DNA of 16,650 nt from the NCBI GenBank assembly GCA_051881815.1, contig JBJEQP010000047.1:1-16650 (forward strand), written 5' to 3'. The first letter of the stretch is position 1. The number at the start of each line of letters is the position of its first letter. Source of the stretch: UMGS363 sp051881815 (GTDB lineage: Bacteria > Bacillota > Clostridia > Oscillospirales > Ruminococcaceae). The notes under the pieces are model-generated. The model made no database searches. It was not told where the DNA came from and saw only the letters and a program-made list of their open reading frames with translations. Shown in pieces: positions 1 through 5,718 of this stretch. A program made the translations under genes and the position numbers.

Positions 1-24
1 ACGGTGGTGTGAGAGGTCGGCTGC

Positions 25-522
25 TCAATTAATGGGCAGCCTCCTACTCGATTTGCCTTTCTTTACTGGCTCACCCGTAAACGGGTCGGTTAATTCTTTA
101 AAACTTATCTGGTCACATGATATATCTTCCTGCAGTTGGTTTCTTACATATTCTGCTATGCGTTTTTCGTTCTTTCCTACTGTATCAACATAGTACCCTC
201 TGCACCAGAAATGTCTGTTACCATATTTGTATTTCAGATTTGCGTGTCTGTCGAATATCATCAGAGAGCTTTTCCCTTTCAGATATCCCATAAATTGTGC
301 TACACTTATTTTTGGTGGTATTTCCACCAACATGTGTATATGGTCGGGGCAAGCTTCTGCTTCTATTATGTTTACACCTTTCTGCTCACATAATTTTCTC
401 AGTATCACTCCAATATCCGCTTTTATCTTTCCATATATCACCATTCTCCTATATTTTGGGGCAAATACGATATGGTACTTGCAATTCCACTTGGAATGTG
501 CTAAACTATTCATGTCGTTCAT
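25..522 (-). CDS. tnpA: IS200/IS605-family Y1 transposase TnpA
   Basis: This is a 165-aa single-strand transposase of the HUH-Y1 class, which cuts and joins element ends at subterminal hairpins. The HUH pair is His61-Ile-His63 in the segment PDHIHMLVEIPP. The probable nucleophile is Tyr125 in AEYVRNQ, with Gln129 four residues later, the spacing known for the IS608 Tyr/Gln pair. The N-terminus (WNCKYHIVFAPKYRR) is characteristic of the family, and the length is close to normal, so the protein looks intact. I chose the ATG at 522 because AAGGAGG lies 8 bases upstream. A GTG at 528 would leave only about 2 bases. The stop codon overlaps the right-end hairpin. Longer open frames on the opposite strand here are antisense shadows. 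Confidence 0.93.
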   Translation of the reverse strand: MNDMNSLAHSKWNCKYHIVFAPKYRRMVIYGKIKADIGVILRKLCEQKGVNIIEAEACPDHIHMLVEIPPKISVAQFMGYLKGKSSLMIFDRHANLKYKYGNRHFWCRGYYVDTVGKNEKRIAEYVRNQLQEDISCDQISFKELTDPFTGEPVKKGKSSRRLPIN

Positions 523-620
523 CGACACTTCCTCCTTGTCATTATTCTAATTGCGGTCGGCAAACCTGCTTTTATTATAATGCGCAAGGAGGTTTTTGTC
601 CATAGCTATAAGCTTTTCCA

Positions 621-639
621 CCCCCAGTAAAACTGGGGG
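621..639. repeat. IS left-end subterminal hairpin
   Basis: CCCCCAGT and ACTGGGGG form a perfect 8-bp stem with an AAA loop, followed by TTTT on the plus strand. This fits the left-end hairpin of IS200-type elements, which TnpA recognises and which can also block read-through into tnpA. The remaining bases between the transposase start (522) and this hairpin hold no gene, only the leader with its ribosome binding site. Confidence 0.7.
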
Positions 640-658
640 TTTTACTATACAATAAAAA

Positions 659-682
659 GTGCTCATACTTAAGTATGAGCAC
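659..682 (-). terminator. Perfect 24-bp palindrome followed by T-run (minus-strand terminator)
   Basis: GTGCTCATACTT (659-670) and AAGTATGAGCAC (671-682) are exact reverse complements without spacer. Read on the minus strand, the palindrome is followed directly by TTTTTATT, the form of an intrinsic terminator. It would end transcription from the minus-strand promoter at 826-854 and read-through from the DUF3800 gene. It lies about 20 bases outside the IS hairpin. Confidence 0.7.
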
Positions 683-744
683 GATGGCATCAAATTAATG
701 CAAGTACCTTTCTACAAACAAGTTCGCTTGCATTATTGGTGGAG

Positions 745-810
745 CTAAAGCGAAATAATCATTCTATCTCCTATAATAAAAAAGAATAAGCGACTTAAAA
801 AGGCATTCAT
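745..810 (-). CDS. Candidate 21-aa hydrophobic peptide
   Basis: The open frame starts at an ATG at 810 and reads MNAFLSRLFF, then a hydrophobic FII stretch, a short GDR turn and MIISL before TAG. This is compatible with one short membrane segment. The start is about 9 bases from the start point expected for the promoter at 826-854, with only a weak AAAGAGA before it. A better ribosome binding site (AGGAGATAGA) precedes the internal methionine, leaving just MIISL. The unit ends at the palindromic terminator. Size and hydrophobicity resemble type I toxin peptides, but I recognise no family. The transcript could equally be a non-coding RNA. Confidence 0.3.
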   Translation of the reverse strand: MNAFLSRLFFFIIGDRMIISL

Positions 811-825
811 TCTCTTTACTATCCT

Positions 826-854
826 ATGATACCATACCTTTTATTATATGTCAA
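826..854 (-). promoter_or_regulatory. Strong sigma-A-type promoter, minus strand
   Basis: On the minus strand TTGACA (849-854) is followed by a 17-base spacer and TATCAT (826-831), one mismatch from consensus. It lies just downstream of the DUF3800 stop codon and points toward the palindromic terminator at 659-682, defining a transcription unit of about 160 nt. Nothing else in 683-873 looks like a full-size gene. Confidence 0.6.
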
Positions 855-873
855 GTAGTTTGGGAAAATTCTT

Positions 874-1572
874 TTATAAAACTTTTTTTATTCCAAAGCG
901 CTGTACTAAACTATTGTTTCCATCATACGCACAGCTTTTTATAGCATCGAAAAGGGAAAATTTCTTTTGAGGAATGCCGCTGAACTCACGCGCGATAGGA
1001 TTTGGAATAAAATCAGCCAGTTGTATTCCAATATTATTGTCTGCTTTCATTGGAAAACTTATTGAAAAAATCCTCTTTTCGAATGTTTCGTGAGGAATAA
1101 ACAAAGTGCCTTCACGATAAATTCTATCATACTGTTCTTTCAGCCTGAAATCTTCTTTTAATCCTCTAGATTCTATATATACACTACCAATACCGTTGTT
1201 TTCATCTAAAAAATGGACAAAATTTTCTATAATAATTTGCAAAGCTACATAGTATTCACTATTATGAGATGAAGCTGTTTGCTTATATGTATTTCTAAAC
1301 TTATTTACATCAATTCCAACGCATAGAGTTTTTATATTAAAATCGGTAAAGACCTTTTTAAACTCACTCCAAAACGCTTCGTTATTTTCGCCTATATCAA
1401 CCTCGTGCAGTATTTTAGTCCTATTATTGAACACGCGCTCTTTTAAATTTTCAACGAAAGGAATAACTTCCTTACGGTACTTTATATCTTCAATGATACA
1501 TCCTCCAAGACAAAAATGAGTATATATTTCATTTGCTTTCAATTCATCTAAAAATAAATAATAGGTATCCAT
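874..1572 (-). CDS. DUF3800-family protein
   Basis: This 232-aa protein opens with YYLFLDEL, the DUF3800 N-terminal motif (usually FLDESG, so the Ser-Gly is replaced here). It ends with the family's C-terminal block NIGIQLADFIPNPIAREFSG at about residues 179-198. DUF3800 proteins are predicted to have an RNase H-like fold, with acidic residues such as the Asp in FLDE and in LADF as candidate metal ligands. Many lie in mobile elements or near defence genes, but a biochemical role is not established. The ATG at 1572 is preceded by AGGAGA, and a minus-strand promoter (TTAACA 1666-1671, 17 bases, TATTAT 1643-1648) fits upstream. The gene stands alone between the IS and the repeat-rich region. Confidence 0.75.
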   Translation of the reverse strand: MDTYYLFLDELKANEIYTHFCLGGCIIEDIKYRKEVIPFVENLKERVFNNRTKILHEVDIGENNEAFWSEFKKVFTDFNIKTLCVGIDVNKFRNTYKQTASSHNSEYYVALQIIIENFVHFLDENNGIGSVYIESRGLKEDFRLKEQYDRIYREGTLFIPHETFEKRIFSISFPMKADNNIGIQLADFIPNPIAREFSGIPQKKFSLFDAIKSCAYDGNNSLVQRFGIKKVL

Positions 1573-1642
1573 ATTTTTCTCCTAATGCATTTCTCAAATA
1601 TCGGTATTCAAGAAGGAAAGACGATACTATACAACCTTAATT

Positions 1643-1671
1643 ATAATACATTTGCCATAATATGTTGTTAA
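1643..1671 (-). promoter_or_regulatory. Putative promoter of the DUF3800 gene
   Basis: On the minus strand TTAACA (1666-1671) and TATTAT (1643-1648) are separated by 17 bases. This gives a leader of roughly 65 bases before the DUF3800 start. Both boxes have one mismatch to consensus in a very AT-rich context, so the match is plausible but not decisive. Confidence 0.4.
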
Positions 1672-1752
1672 CACATTGTAAAAACGCATTCAAAAGAGAA
1701 AATTGATGTATGTTCCGTTCCGCTGTATGCTGCATTTTTGCTCTGAAAAGGC

Positions 1753-1781
1753 TTGACAAAACAGGGGAAATATGCTATAGT
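1753..1781 (+). promoter_or_regulatory. Strong sigma-A-type promoter, plus strand
   Basis: TTGACA (1753-1758), a 17-base spacer and TATAGT (1776-1781) form a near-consensus promoter. Transcription would start near 1788 and run to the terminator at 2115-2146, about 360 nt that contain no normal gene. The only early start is an ATG at 1796 opening a 34-codon frame (to 1900) without a visible ribosome binding site. Confidence 0.6.
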
Positions 1782-1812
1782 ATCTATAACATTTTATGCC
1801 TTTTCGTGCTTG

Positions 1813-1863
1813 CGTACTCCAAAAGAGTACAGGTGCTTTGTGCGTACTCCAAACGTACTCCAA
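1813..1863 (+). repeat. Three direct copies of CGTACTCCAA plus one inverted half
   Basis: CGTACTCCAA occurs exactly at 1813-1822, 1843-1852 and 1854-1863. Start-to-start spacing is 30 and 11 bases, close to whole turns of the helix. A GAGTAC at 1825-1830 is inverted relative to the first copy, so GTACTC/GAGTAC can form a 6-bp hairpin with a 5-base loop. The phased arrangement suggests a protein-binding array or RNA structure just after the promoter at 1753-1781. Confidence 0.55.
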
Positions 1864-2020
1864 GTGCGGTGTTTCTACAGATAACGGTAAGTTTCTGTGA
1901 GTAACAAAAAACAACAATAAGAAAAACGCCATCTTCGCAAACCGCATACCTACGACGTTTGCAGGTAATGATAAGTAACAATAAGCAACAATAAATATCA
2001 GTTTTTATTCCATCTTTAGT

Positions 2021-2092
2021 ATGGGCAACAATCCTATGGTTGGTGCTACTGTTGCTTGTGCGGTTGCGGTTGAGGAGGCTATGAAGGCTTAA
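2021..2092 (+). other. Short frame resembling the 3' tail of a gene
   Basis: ATG GGC AAC to TAA gives 23 residues (MGNNPMVGATVACAV, then AVEEAMKA). It has no ribosome binding site, and its frame is closed upstream by a TAA at about 1971-1973. Its composition looks like the end of an ordinary folded protein, and it is followed 23 bases later by a strong terminator. Integrative elements often target the 3' end of a gene and carry or displace such a tail, which is how I read it. I could not identify the parent gene. Confidence 0.3.
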
Positions 2093-2114
2093 TTACAACT
2101 CAATATAATATAAT

Positions 2115-2146
2115 AAAACCACGCAAAGGCTATTTTGCGTGGTTTT
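2115..2146. terminator. Bidirectional intrinsic terminator
   Basis: AAAACCACGCAAA (2115-2127) and TTTGCGTGGTTTT (2134-2146) form a perfect 13-bp stem with a 6-base loop. The plus strand continues with TTTTTC and the minus strand ends in TTTTATTATA. It can stop the rightward transcript from the 1753 promoter and the leftward integrase operon, whose last stop codon is about 85 bases away. Confidence 0.85.
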
Positions 2147-2229
2147 TCTTTTTGTACAAATTTACTGAAACACTGCTAAAGAAACACCTGTTAGTAACAA
2201 GTTAGTAACGCATTAGTGACAAACTTATT

Positions 2230-3258
2230 TTAAAAATCGAGCATTTCCACGGTCTTACGCAGCTGCTCTATGTCTTTATGTGTATATACTTTTTCCGTAA
2301 CATCTCCACGCTTATGGCCGACTAATCGCTTGATACAGGTCTTATTTGCGCCGGCGTTATCGAGCTCTGTAATGAATGTATGTCTTGTTTCGTGAGGATT
2401 ATGAGTCATACCGAGATCTCTCATCACGGCTTCAAATTGCCTGTACAGTTTATCATAGTTTATCGGCTCGCCATCCTCGTCTGTGATAAGGTATTCGGTC
2501 GGCTTTGCCATAAGCTCATCAACAAGCGGCTGTATTTTATGATGTATTGGGACTTGTCTGTTCTTGCCGCTTTCGGTCTTTATGCCGCCGGTCATAATTC
2601 CGTCTGATATGTCGCTATGCTTTATCAGGACGATCTCGCCGGCGCGCCAGCCGGTATAGAGCATTATAATAATTATGTTGACAAACGATGTTCCAAGATT
2701 ATCCCACAGCGTTTGTATCTCGGCACGAGTAAACGGAACTTTCTCTTTCTCGACTTCGATCTTTGGGCGGCGAAGGACATCGGAATAATTGGTTTGAACG
2801 ATCTCATGAAGCAAGCAATAGTCATATATGAGATTAAAGAGTGACTTTATCCTCGCTCTGGTCGTTGCACCGACATTCGCTGTATCAATGATATGCTGCA
2901 TTTGAGCAGGTCGGAGATCCGACATTTTAACATCGTATATCTCGGAGCAATAGTTATATGCCGATTTATATGTTCGTGCTGCAGATTCGGAGATCTCTTT
3001 GAATTTAGTTTCAGACCATTTCTCGTAGACTTCCGAAAATGTTATCTTGGATTTGTTAATATCATAAGGTGCTTTGTTAAAATCGGCGAGAGCTTGAAGT
3101 GCTGCGGAGCGTGAAGGGTAATAGCCGATGACTTGATATATAGGTTGAGGTTTCTTGCCCTCGACATTCTTCCAGCCTGTTGTAATTCTTGCTATCCACG
3201 GATTTCTGCGATTGCCCGACAGCTTGAATACAGAGCCGTATCCGTTCGGAAGTTTCAT
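2230..3258 (-). CDS. int: Tyrosine site-specific recombinase (integrase)
   Basis: This 342-aa phage/ICE-type integrase catalyses insertion and, with an excisionase, removal of the element. The N-terminal part (about residues 5-60, with GYGSVFKLSG and AALQALADFN) is the arm-binding region, residues 73-160 the SAM-like core-binding domain, and 175-342 the catalytic domain. Catalytic residues are visible: Arg205 (TGWRAGE), a Lys near 227-232, His289 and Arg292 (NPHETRHTF), His315 (VGHKRGD) and the nucleophile Tyr325 (EKVYTH). The ATG at 3258 follows AGGAGTGATAAA. It is the last gene of the leftward operon, ending beside phased repeats (2190-2220) and a terminator, the expected position relative to an attachment site. 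It looks intact. Confidence 0.95.
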   Translation of the reverse strand: MKLPNGYGSVFKLSGNRRNPWIARITTGWKNVEGKKPQPIYQVIGYYPSRSAALQALADFNKAPYDINKSKITFSEVYEKWSETKFKEISESAARTYKSAYNYCSEIYDVKMSDLRPAQMQHIIDTANVGATTRARIKSLFNLIYDYCLLHEIVQTNYSDVLRRPKIEVEKEKVPFTRAEIQTLWDNLGTSFVNIIIIMLYTGWRAGEIVLIKHSDISDGIMTGGIKTESGKNRQVPIHHKIQPLVDELMAKPTEYLITDEDGEPINYDKLYRQFEAVMRDLGMTHNPHETRHTFITELDNAGANKTCIKRLVGHKRGDVTEKVYTHKDIEQLRKTVEMLDF

Positions 3259-3287
3259 TTTATCACTCCTTTTGCAGTCAAATGCAA

Positions 3288-4055
3288 TTATTTTCTTATT
3301 ATTTTAGCTATTTCGGCAAGCTCTGCACGCTCATCGGCAGACAGATCTGCGAGGATATCGTCAAGAGTATCAGGTGAAGGCTCTTTTTTTGCTTTCGAGC
3401 GATCCGCAAAAAAGGTTGTTATTGCGCCCGTGAGCATTGATACAAGACCTATCCCGAATATCATTAATATAACAGCTATAACTCGTCCTATTCCTGTTGA
3501 CGGCGATATATCGCCATAGCCTACCGTTGTACATGTGACAATCGACCACCACAACGCATCGGAAAGCGGCTTTTCCTCAACATAAGAAATTATTACAGAC
3601 GATACAAGTATCAGCGTGCCTGCGGCATATAGCATATAAATAAAGCCGTTCGTGTGCAAAAATCCGCTGATCTGGCGCTGAAGCTTTCCGAAAAATCCTA
3701 TAAGCCTTGTAAGTTTTGAAAACTTTGCAAGCTTTCCGAGCTTGACAAGCTTTGCAAGCCGGAAGAGCCGAGAAAAGCGGAACACGCTGAAAATACTGCT
3801 AAACGGAATTATCGCTATGAGATCGAAGATATTCGTTTTAAAAAATGCCGCCTTTTTCGGGGCGGCGATAAATCTCACAATATAGTCAACCGCAAAAATA
3901 ATCAGTATCACGGTATCAGCTGTGTAAAATGCGGTGTTTTCGGGGGAAATCTTGCCGCATATATCCAGTATAGCCATGATTATAGATGCGGCGGCAAGGA
4001 TAATTATTGTAATGTTATATAGTATTTGCAGATTTTTCTTTATTTTAACTTTCAT
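3288..4055 (-). CDS. Voltage-gated-type potassium channel protein
   Basis: This 255-aa six-helix K+ channel has hydrophobic segments at about residues 10-30, 46-64, 76-92, 137-157 and 190-215. An S4-like segment at 93-118 (RFSRLFRLAKLVKLGKLAK) carries a basic residue about every third position. The pore helix ends in the selectivity filter TVGYGD at 177-182. A short charged cytoplasmic tail (DDILADLSADERAELAEIAK) follows, with no RCK/TrkA nucleotide domain. It starts 3 bases after the stop of the TM2-HIRAN gene, with only a weak ribosome binding site, so translational coupling is likely. The integrase starts 29 bases downstream. A K+ channel between integrase and repressor is unusual and suggests a lysogenic conversion gene; its benefit (potential control or superinfection exclusion) is inference. 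Confidence 0.85.
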   Translation of the reverse strand: MKVKIKKNLQILYNITIIILAAASIIMAILDICGKISPENTAFYTADTVILIIFAVDYIVRFIAAPKKAAFFKTNIFDLIAIIPFSSIFSVFRFSRLFRLAKLVKLGKLAKFSKLTRLIGFFGKLQRQISGFLHTNGFIYMLYAAGTLILVSSVIISYVEEKPLSDALWWSIVTCTTVGYGDISPSTGIGRVIAVILMIFGIGLVSMLTGAITTFFADRSKAKKEPSPDTLDDILADLSADERAELAEIAKIIRK

Positions 4056-4058
4056 ATA

Positions 4059-5054
4059 TCAATATTCAACGGTAACTGTAACAGAAAGTTTACCGTTTTC
4101 GTTTTCGCTTATTTCTTCGATAGTAGCTTTGCAATCATATTCAATTTCATTAAGCAGTTCAGTTTTTGATTTTGGTGCATATCCGATTTCACCAAAATCG
4201 GAAAAGCAATATTTATCTTTTTCATAATCATAAGAAAAGCTTAATTCATCGCCTTCGGAAGATAACCCTAAAGTTGCCTGCATTTCTGCACTGCTGTTTG
4301 ATGTTAATTTAAAAGAAACTGAATTTTTGTATGTTTTCTTGCAGTAAAAGCCTATAAACATTTTCATTTTATAGCTTTCCGGATCAATTGATGATAGGCA
4401 CGAAAAAATTGGACGTTCCGATTTTATGTAGTCGTATGCCATATCTTTTATTGTGCCTTTGTACAAATATCCAAGTTTTGAGCCATTGAACATTACTTTT
4501 ACAGCTTGATTATCATATTGATTATCAGCTTCAATTTCCAATGTTGTAACCATTGGTTCAACTAAAAGCCTTTCGATAATAGCGTTATAATCCGGCTCTT
4601 GTCCCGAAATAACACAAATATTTACATCAAAGTATTTGTATGCCAAAGGCAGACCGTCAATCTCCGATGGAATTTTTATTTCAGGACTATCATCGATTTC
4701 ATCTTCAACTTTTGGAGCTGAATTAATTATCGGATGTTCCTCGGATTTGTTTTCGATTGCCAAGTTATTATATTGTGTAGTATTTTGCTTTATCGAAGGA
4801 ATGTTCGGTTTATATTGATTTTTTATAGTTGATTCTTTTGAGTTCAGAGGTGTTTTTACATAATTTCCTGCACCGTCTTTAAATTTATCTGATAAAATCA
4901 GCAGAATATCTATAAGCCAGCCTATTCCGCATAAACCAAATGTCAATAAATAAAGAATACCCGTTTTGATCTTACCGACATATAAACGATGTACGCCAAG
5001 TAAACCCAATAACACACAAAGCACAAGAACAACCGTTTTATTGTATTTTGACAT
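4059..5054 (-). CDS. TM2 and HIRAN-like domain membrane protein
   Basis: In this 331-aa protein, residues 5-60 are a TM2 domain: two hydrophobic helices around LLGVHRLYVGK and LCGIGWLIDIL. A polar linker of about 70 residues follows. Around residues 148-240 there is a HIRAN-like segment, with EADNQYDNQAVKVMFNGSK then LGYLYKG, matching the family pattern of Asp-Asn-x-Tyr-Asp-x-x-Ala-Val followed by Gly-Tyr. The C-terminus (GEIGYAPKSKTELLNEIEY and after) may be a second, degenerate copy. HIRAN domains are linked to DNA-end or damage recognition in other proteins; here the domain would be held at the membrane. The ATG at 5054 follows AAAGGGATG. It precedes the channel gene and may act with it. 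Confidence 0.7.
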   Translation of the reverse strand: MSKYNKTVVLVLCVLLGLLGVHRLYVGKIKTGILYLLTFGLCGIGWLIDILLILSDKFKDGAGNYVKTPLNSKESTIKNQYKPNIPSIKQNTTQYNNLAIENKSEEHPIINSAPKVEDEIDDSPEIKIPSEIDGLPLAYKYFDVNICVISGQEPDYNAIIERLLVEPMVTTLEIEADNQYDNQAVKVMFNGSKLGYLYKGTIKDMAYDYIKSERPIFSCLSSIDPESYKMKMFIGFYCKKTYKNSVSFKLTSNSSAEMQATLGLSSEGDELSFSYDYEKDKYCFSDFGEIGYAPKSKTELLNEIEYDCKATIEEISENENGKLSVTVTVEY

Positions 5055-5087
5055 AAAAGCATCCCTTTCATATTAACAATGTTATTC

Positions 5088-5107
5088 AACCGCGTTTATA
5101 GGCGGTT
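5088..5107. other. Small hairpin between repressor and TM2-HIRAN genes
   Basis: AACCGC (5088-5093) and GCGGTT (5102-5107) form a 6-bp stem with an 8-base loop in the 57-base gap between the two leftward genes. On the minus strand no T-run follows, so it is not a standard terminator. It could be a weak attenuator or processing site that reduces moron expression relative to the repressor. Confidence 0.3.
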
Positions 5108-5111
5108 ATTT

Positions 5112-5489
5112 TTATGCACTTCCGTCTTTCTTAACTTTTATCCTATCTTTTGTCATTGCCTTTAGTTCACCGAGAATTTCGCCTTTTTCAATATCATCGA
5201 GCAGGTCGTACATTTCGAGCAATCTCTGTTTATCTTTAGATAAATTAACCGTATTATGTATTGTGTTCAGCTTTATCGTTTCGGAATCATCTTCGCTTTG
5301 CAATATATAATCGGTAGATACTTCAAGTGCTTTGCAAATGCGTATAAGAACATCAATATCTATCTTTTTGTTATCTCTATCAATGATACTATATAACGTA
5401 CTTGCTGAAACATTCGCCATTGCGGCAACCTGCGTAACTTTAAGGTTACGGCTGATTATTATATCCTCTAACCTTTTGCCAAGTCCCAT
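5112..5489 (-). CDS. XRE-family phage repressor (CI-like)
   Basis: This 125-aa protein has an N-terminal helix-turn-helix at about residues 16-45 (KVTQVAAMANVSASTLYSII) and continues IDIDVLIRICKALEVSTDYIL, typical of the XRE/Cro-CI fold. The remaining 60 residues are charged and helical, probably for dimerisation. There is no peptidase S24 domain, so RecA-driven self-cleavage of the LexA/CI type is not indicated and induction must work differently. The start at 5489 follows AAAGGAGG. It is transcribed divergently from the Cro-like gene across a control region with four operators, one of them just upstream of its own promoter, so autoregulation is likely. It is probably the lysogeny repressor. 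Confidence 0.88.
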   Translation of the reverse strand: MGLGKRLEDIIISRNLKVTQVAAMANVSASTLYSIIDRDNKKIDIDVLIRICKALEVSTDYILQSEDDSETIKLNTIHNTVNLSKDKQRLLEMYDLLDDIEKGEILGELKAMTKDRIKVKKDGSA

Positions 5490-5518
5490 GTTAATATCCT
5501 CCTTTCTTTATTGATTTT

Positions 5519-5547
5519 ATTATATACGATTATATTGTTAAAGTCAA
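5519..5547 (-). promoter_or_regulatory. Leftward promoter of the repressor operon
   Basis: On the minus strand TTGACT (5542-5547), a 17-base spacer and TATAAT (5519-5524) form a strong promoter about 25 bases before the repressor start codon. Operator O1 (5554-5569) begins 6 bases upstream of the -35 box, a position suited to activation or autoregulation by the bound repressor. Confidence 0.75.
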
Positions 5548-5553
5548 TCAGTT

Positions 5554-5569
5554 TTACGCATTTGCATAA
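5554..5569. promoter_or_regulatory. Operator O1
   Basis: TTACGCATTTGCATAA is the reverse-orientation form of the 16-bp partial palindrome found four times between the repressor and Cro-like genes (general form TTAYGCAAAYGCRTAA). It lies just upstream of the -35 box of the leftward promoter. Its centre is 71 bases from that of O2. Confidence 0.75.
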
Positions 5570-5624
5570 AATATTATTTAGATGAACAAAATATACACTT
5601 TTGAATTGTGCAAAGTTACAAATA

Positions 5625-5640
5625 TTATGCAAATGCATAA
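5625..5640. promoter_or_regulatory. Operator O2
   Basis: TTATGCAAATGCATAA is the most symmetric copy of the operator. It sits immediately upstream of the -35 box of the rightward promoter. Its centre is exactly 31 bases from that of O3. Confidence 0.75.
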
Positions 5641-5647
5641 ATTTAGC

Positions 5648-5675
5648 TTGACAAAATACGCAAATGCGATATAAT
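5648..5675 (+). promoter_or_regulatory. Rightward early promoter
   Basis: TTGACA (5648-5653) and TATAAT (5670-5675) are both perfect consensus boxes, with a 16-base spacer. This promoter would drive the Cro-like gene and the long early operon. Operator O3 occupies the spacer, O2 lies upstream and O4 covers the start-point region, so repressor binding should block it fully. Confidence 0.85.
5656..5671. promoter_or_regulatory. Operator O3
   Basis: ATACGCAAATGCGATA matches the operator in its core, with changes in the outermost bases. It fills the spacer between -35 and -10 of the rightward promoter and touches the first two bases of the -10 box. The altered flanks may make it a weaker site. 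Confidence 0.7.
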
Positions 5676-5686
5676 AAAAGCATAGA

Positions 5687-5702
5687 TTACGCAAACGCAT
5701 AA
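5687..5702. promoter_or_regulatory. Operator O4
   Basis: TTACGCAAACGCATAA lies just after the expected start point of the rightward promoter and ends beside the AAGGAG ribosome binding site of the Cro-like gene. Its centre is 31 bases from that of O3, the same step as O2 to O3. Confidence 0.75.
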
Positions 5703-5718
5703 AAAGGAGTGTTAAAAA

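Larger units (their letters stand above)
1..645 (-). mobile_element. IS200/IS605-family insertion sequence, single-gene (tnpA only)
   Basis: The element is read from right to left. Its transposase-proximal end lies near 640, where a perfect 8-bp hairpin (CCCCCAGT 621-628 with ACTGGGGG 632-639, loop AAA) precedes the gene, as is usual at the left end of IS200-type elements. Past the stop codon a second hairpin (GGCTGC 19-24 with GCAGCC 36-41) is the likely right-end recognition hairpin. IS200-type elements end in such subterminal hairpins rather than inverted repeats and move as single strands. No tnpB or omega RNA partner is visible. The exact tips cannot be fixed by eye, and the right end may lie just outside the window. 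Confidence 0.8.
1901..2222 (+). repeat. GYAACAA direct-repeat clusters, possible integrase arm sites around an attachment core
   Basis: Left cluster: GTAACAAAAA 1901-1910, CAACAATAA 1912-1920, GTAACAATAA 1975-1984, GCAACAATAA 1985-1994 and GCAACAAT 2025-2032. Right cluster, next to the integrase stop: GTTAGTAAC 2190-2198, GTTAGTAAC 2201-2209 and ATTAGTGAC 2212-2220, each 11 bases apart. Tyrosine integrases with an N-terminal arm-binding domain use such short direct repeats on both sides of the crossover core. The region lies directly downstream of the integrase gene, where att sites usually sit. The crossover point itself cannot be placed from one end. Confidence 0.45.

Noticed and set aside
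136..605. Plus-strand frames across the IS element
   Set aside because: They are antisense to the conserved transposase, and no ribosome binding site or family match is visible.
1813..1863. CRISPR array
   Set aside because: The repeats are only 10 bases with unequal 20-base and 1-base gaps, and no cas gene is present.
1710..1904. 64-codon plus-strand frame across the iterons
   Set aside because: It starts before the predicted promoter's start point, has no ribosome binding site, and its internal repetition reflects the CGTACTCCAA repeats.
2000..2230. tRNA gene as the integration target
   Set aside because: No cloverleaf or T-arm consensus is visible near the integrase; the core looks like a protein-gene tail instead.
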